DNA from: Ectocarpus siliculosus
Lineage: Eukaryota; Sar; Phaeophyceae; Ectocarpales; Ectocarpaceae
Direction: 5' to 3'
DNA: 64,000 nucleotides
NCBI GenBank assembly: GCA_000310025.1
Contig: FN649739.1
Span: 946,918 to 1,010,917, forward strand
Shown here: positions 59,693-64,000 of the stretch, piece after piece
How the letters are laid out: every line of letters starts with the position of its first letter
How positions within the stretch are numbered: the stretch's first letter is position 1
The notes under the pieces: model-generated
The model's input: only the letters and a program-made list of their open reading frames with translations
The model's database searches: none
What the model was told of the DNA's origin: nothing
Translations under genes and position numbers: made by a program

Positions 59693-62600
59693 ATGCCGGT
59701 GTCCGCGTTGAAGGAGAGCGACTTGCTGAACCGCAAGGGATCCTTCTCGGAGGAGGGCGTCCTGGGCCTGAAGAACATGGCGTTGGTGAGGCGCTTAGGA
59801 AGTTGTAGCGCACGCATCGCAGAGGCACACGACGGCAGCCTCAAACGGCTGCCGTCCCTCCTGACTTTTTTTGAAAATTCGAAAAAATTGCAGGCATCGC
59901 GAAGCAACGGAAATCAAAGCAGCAGTAGCCGCAGGCTTGGGATCCGCTCGCAGGGCACATAGAGCCATCCTCTCACACGGCATAAGCGGCAGGGCAGTCC
60001 CAACGGGCGACTGGCACGATCGGCAGCCACGCGCCACCCTGTCCAACCACTCTTGGCACGGTGCCATTTTTTTCAAAAAATTGACACCTGGCTTGTCTGC
60101 TGCTTGCTTTGAATCTTTCTTATAAAAATAAGACGGCGGAGGGAGAGGAGAACGAGTTCAAGGGGTGCTTGGAGGTGTCCGAGATGCGAAGAAAAGAGAT
60201 GGAGGGCACCCTCAAGCCCGAGCCGCTCCTCGTCGAGAACCCGGGACGCTTCGTGCTCTTCCCTATCCAGGATAACGAGGTTCGTCGGGCAGCACTTGCT
60301 TTTGAATCAAGCTTGTCTGTCGTGTGCTTCTTCTACATACAAGCAGATCCAGCCGTTTTTTTCAAATTTTGAAAAAGGTCAAGAGGGCTGCTCTGCGCTT
60401 CGATCTTGCTTTGGGCAGTGTGTGAGGGTTGGTGGTGCAGTGTGCGTTGCTGCTGTGCTTGACCACTCCCACGTCGGTGTGTTGGATAGGTTGTCTGTCG
60501 GGCGGCTGCGGCGGAGGCGGCATCTGGGTCGAATTATTTCGGTTCTTGTTGGGCTGATGCAGTCTGCGTCACATGCACGCGCACCGGATACGAAAAAAAT
60601 GTCCAACGGCTGCAATTTGAATCTGTGTCGTCGATCTCCCTCGGCTATGTTGTCAACAAACACGAGCTCTGCTCCTCAAAATAATAAAAAAAACAGCGAA
60701 CAGCAGCAGCCAAGCACTACCGCGGCGGTCTCTAGGACTTCCTTGTCCCGCCTTTTTTTAAACCACACATGCACTACACACAAATACCCTACCCGTCCGT
60801 GAAGATGTCAACATACGACGCGTACACAGCATGTCATGTACATGTACCTTGAGCAAATTTGCGGCGAAGGACGCGAAGAGCGACGGTCATGTTATTGAGG
60901 TGAGGTCTCGCTACTACGAAAGCATGCGCGTCCTCGTCCAACAACCCTCTCCTCCTTGGCGATGGCAACAGGTGTGGCAGATGTACAAGAAGGCGGAGGC
61001 GTGCTTCTGGACGGCGGAGGAGCTAGACCTTGCGCACGACCACAAGGACTGGGAGGGGCTGACGGACGACGAGAGACACTTCGTCAAGCACGTCCTCGCC
61101 TTCTTCGCGGCTAGCGACGGCATCGTTAACGAGGTGAGCTCGCTTGTCTGCCTCCCTGCCTCAAGTGATGTTCTTGGGTATTATCATGATGGCGCTGTCG
61201 ACGAAGTATTTTGTTGGTTTTTGTCGGAATTTTCCTGACCTGTTTATATATATATATATATGGTGGTAATTGCGAGCCGTGGGTAATCGAGGCCGGTGCG
61301 GGGTGTTCCATGTACAGAACGGTATTTGTTTGGGAACCGCCCTTGATGGTTGTCGCTGAGTGTGGCGACAGCAAGCAAAAGAAGAAAATACAAATTTGCT
61401 GAATATAGCAGCAGTCTTTCCATGTTCTTGTATCTTTACAACTCCCCGCGAACGCGGCTCACGTCAACATCCCGCAAGACCTCCGCTCTAACGCAGTTTT
61501 CTGCCTGCACGTCCTTGTCCTCCCGTCCCCCCCTCCGGCCAAAAACCCACCTCGGATACACCAAATCTCAGAACTTGGCAAGCAACTTCAGCAGCGAGAT
61601 CCAGCTCTCGGAGGCCCGGTGCTTCTACGGCTTCCAGATCGCCATCGAGAACATCCACAGCGAGGTGTACAGCCTCCTGATCGACACGTACGTCAAGGAC
61701 GCCGCCGAGAAGACCCACCTCTTCAACGCCATGGAGACGGTCCCCTGCGTGCGACGGAAGGCGCGGTGGGCTCTGAGGTGGTGCGACCCGAAGCTTGCCT
61801 CGTACGCGGAGCGGCTGGTGGCGTTCGCGGCGGTGGAGGTGAGGAGAAGGAGGCGACCGGGGATGATAGCGGTTGGTCGGGGAGTCTCTTGGGCGTGATG
61901 TTTTTGCTGCTCTTTTTGTTTTGTTGTTGGGCTTTGCTGCCGTGTTTTTGGAGAGAGTAGGCGCGTTGTAGGAACATTTTGGATACCTTTTGTTTATTTG
62001 TGGGCTTCAGGTGGGGCCCTGGAACGTGGTGTCTGGTCGTGTGGTTGATGTCGTTATCTGTGTTTTGGTGATGCGAGAACGGTGTTTGCCCTTGTACATC
62101 GCTTGTTCTCGTACTGACTCGAGAATTATTCGCGGTTTTGCCGTGTAGTCCAACTTTCGCAGTCGCGACGGTGCATTCGCCGGACCGGCGACAGTTGGTG
62201 CAGCAGACTTTGCTTCGGGCTCGCCTCGTCATTCGTCTTTCATTTTTTTGCGCCCCTCGGTGGAACTCTCATGCGCTATACTATACGTCCAGGCTCTCAC
62301 GCCCTCGTCCTTCGTTGCGGTGTTTCCCTTTTTCTCGCGACAACGCAGGGCATCTTCTTTTCCGGAAGCTTCTGCGCCGTGTTCTGGCTGAAGAAGCGAG
62401 GGCTGATGCCCGGGCTGTGCTTCTCGAACGAACTCATCAGCCGAGATGAGGGTCTCCACACCGACTTCGCGTGCCTGCTGTTCAGAAAACTGGTGAACAA
62501 GCTGCCCGTCGAGCGGGTGGCGGAGATCATTTGCGACGCGGTGGACATCGAGAAGGTAAGCTCCTTTTTCATCAGAAAATGTTGATATTACACATCGTTT

Positions 62601-63318
62601 CGTTTGGTGAATTGCCCTGTCTTTCGTGTGATATTTCTGCGGATTGTCTGATGGTGTGAATTTTTGTTTCACTGGTTTGGTTAGTTTTCTGCTCTTATTA
62701 TTGCTCCTTCGCGAGTGCCCGAAGAAAACTTTTGCAGCCGGGGAGGGTGTTGCTCAATTTGGTGTGTGCACGTCGCCTTCGTGTTGAGGTGCATTATTGT
62801 AGGAGTAGACACCGGCTTTTGTGCTGAATCCCCATGTCGTCTTTTGTGCTTTCTTGACCGTTAGAAGGAGAACGTCGCGTTTGCTTTTGTAGCTGTCCCC
62901 CCGTTCACTACCCCGCCCCCTGTCGTGTGCGGTGTCGGTTCGTTCGAGCTCGCTACAATACCGCGCCCTTCCGGTGCATTTTTTTTCTTCATCTCCACAC
63001 CATGTCTGATTGCGACCTTTTTTCCGTGTTGTGTGTTTTTACCTCCCACAGGAGTTCATCACCTCCGCCTTGCCCGTGGAGCTGATCGGCATGAACAGCG
63101 CGCTCATGCGACAGTACATCGAGTTCTGCGCCGACCGGCTGCTGATGGAGCTTGGCTGCGAGAAGAAGTACAACTCGACCAACCCGTTCGACTGGATGGA
63201 GATGATTTCGCTCCAGGGGAAGACCAACTTCTTCGAGAAGAGAGTCGGGGAGTACAGCAAGTCGGGCGTAGGAGTCGACGCCGCGGATCAGGAGTTCACC
63301 CTCGAGGCAGACTTTTAG
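59693..63318 (+). CDS. RNR2: Ribonucleoside-diphosphate reductase small subunit (R2, class Ia)
   Basis: Six exons: 59693-59785, 60133-60279, 60972-61133, 61572-61838, 62349-62555 and 63052-63318; 1,143 bases, 380 residues, all introns phase 0. R2 houses the di-iron/tyrosyl radical cofactor and, with R1, reduces ribonucleoside diphosphates to deoxy forms for DNA synthesis. All metal ligands are present with mouse R2 spacing (offset of ten): Asp129 (A-A-S-D-G), Glu160 and His163 (E-N-I-H), Glu223, Glu257 and His260 (D-E-G-L-H). The radical tyrosine is Tyr167. Pathway residues Trp93 (C-F-W-T-A-E-E), Asp256 and Tyr360 (G-E-Y) are also there. The tail F-T-L-E-A-D-F is the R1-binding peptide. The length is normal for a eukaryote, and no plastid presequence is seen, so it should be cytosolic. 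The exon 2 acceptor (ataag) is weak, but the joined sequence reads well. Confidence 0.97.
59832..59855. repeat. Perfect hairpin in RNR2 intron 1
   Basis: acggcagcc and ggctgccgt form a 9-bp perfect stem around the loop tcaaac, 47 bases after the exon 1 donor. Confidence 0.8.
61246..61262. repeat. (TA)n microsatellite
   Basis: About eight TA units in RNR2 intron 3. Confidence 0.85.
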
Positions 63319-64000
63319 AGTGGGAAACACGTTTAGTTGTATCGTCTCCTGCTCCGTAGCGTACCATGTGTAGTTTGTTTTCACGTTAGACACGAACGTT
63401 TAGTAGTACATCTCTGCAATACTTTCTGTGCCCCCCCATGTCGTTCTTGGGATTCTTTTTTGAAGGCTTGTTTTTGGGTGACGGGGGTGAGTAGAAACCG
63501 AGAGATGTGTCCTCCGGCAACACATGAAAATAGAAAACCGAGTCATTCTCCTACTGCTGTAAAGCAGTACCCGGTGGTCTGTTGCGGTAAGTGAGACTCC
63601 ACAGGAGTCTTGTATTCAACCAACATCTGGCCGCCTTGAGAGATATAGGAAGCATCATCACGGAATACGGTCCAACCCCCAACGGTCCCGCGTTCTTTGG
63701 CGCCGTACAGAATGATTGATTACTCTTGTGGTGTGCTTATTCGAAACCAAAACGGGACGTGCGTGAGCTCGGTGTTGGCGGGACCTGTCTCTGCCGGTGT
63801 GACCGTGGGGCTGGTTGTTGGCCTAGACTCAATTCTTAAAGCGTTTTCTTCGGAACGAAAGAGGATCTACTCGATATTGCCTCCGTGCCACATGATGACG
63901 TTTGTTGGTGATGAAAGTTGGGTTCGATGAGGTTTGGGAGCACGTTGTGATTCAGGTCCCCGAATGTCGTGGTGCAGATGCTCTCATCCACTCTTTTCGT
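63319..64000. other. Downstream of RNR2
   Basis: Holds the RNR2 3' UTR and following sequence. A 77-codon plus-strand frame at 63697-63930 has no recognisable domain, and I do not call it a gene. Confidence 0.55.

Noticed and set aside
63697-63930. 77-codon plus-strand frame downstream of RNR2
   Set aside because: A fragment with no family I recognise; too short to call.

Overview
This window is nuclear DNA of a brown alga, most likely Ectocarpus or a close relative. The evidence is: a protein built of EsV-1-7 cysteine/histidine repeats, a family expanded in brown algae; a protein whose presequence carries the stramenopile plastid-import motif (signal peptide followed by S-S-A-F-V-A-P); an IP3R/ryanodine-receptor-type channel, absent from land plants; and GC-rich, intron-dense genes with many Gly/Ser/Gln tracts and CT, CAG and GT microsatellites. 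All four genes are on the + strand. No CRISPR array, rRNA, tRNA gene or intact transposase was seen.

Layout. (1) 511-41333: one giant gene for an inositol-trisphosphate/ryanodine receptor family calcium-release channel, its 5' end outside the window. I traced 50 exons whose phases all agree (14,040 coding bases, 4,679 residues plus stop): N-terminal MIR region, RIH domains, RIH-associated domain, six-helix channel and C-terminal Cys/His finger. (2) 44912-49881: a two-exon gene for a 538-residue protein with six EsV-1-7 repeats, a poly-Gln region and a repeated Y-x-Y-N motif. (3) 53452-57885: a six-exon gene for a 258-residue, probably plastid-targeted, EMAPII/Arc1p-type tRNA-binding protein; its first intron appears to be GC-AG. 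(4) 59693-63318: a six-exon gene for the ribonucleotide reductase small subunit (R2, 380 residues) with every metal-ligand and radical-pathway residue present.

Introns and spacers hold dispersed repeats: a family around a 'tttgtagggatgcgag' core (four copies in channel-gene introns), a short repeat with a tRNA A-box-like core (five copies, three in one intron), a 60-bp direct repeat, small tandem duplications and microsatellites.

The four genes have unrelated roles (calcium release, probable developmental regulation, organellar tRNA binding, dNTP synthesis) and are simply neighbours. The most unusual biology is in the channel: the canonical GGGxGD selectivity filter and most basic residues that bind IP3 in animal receptors are not found where alignment by eye puts them, although the overall architecture is unmistakable. 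All splice sites were read by eye from GT/AG consensus, reading-frame continuity and recalled family similarity; no transcript or database search was used.
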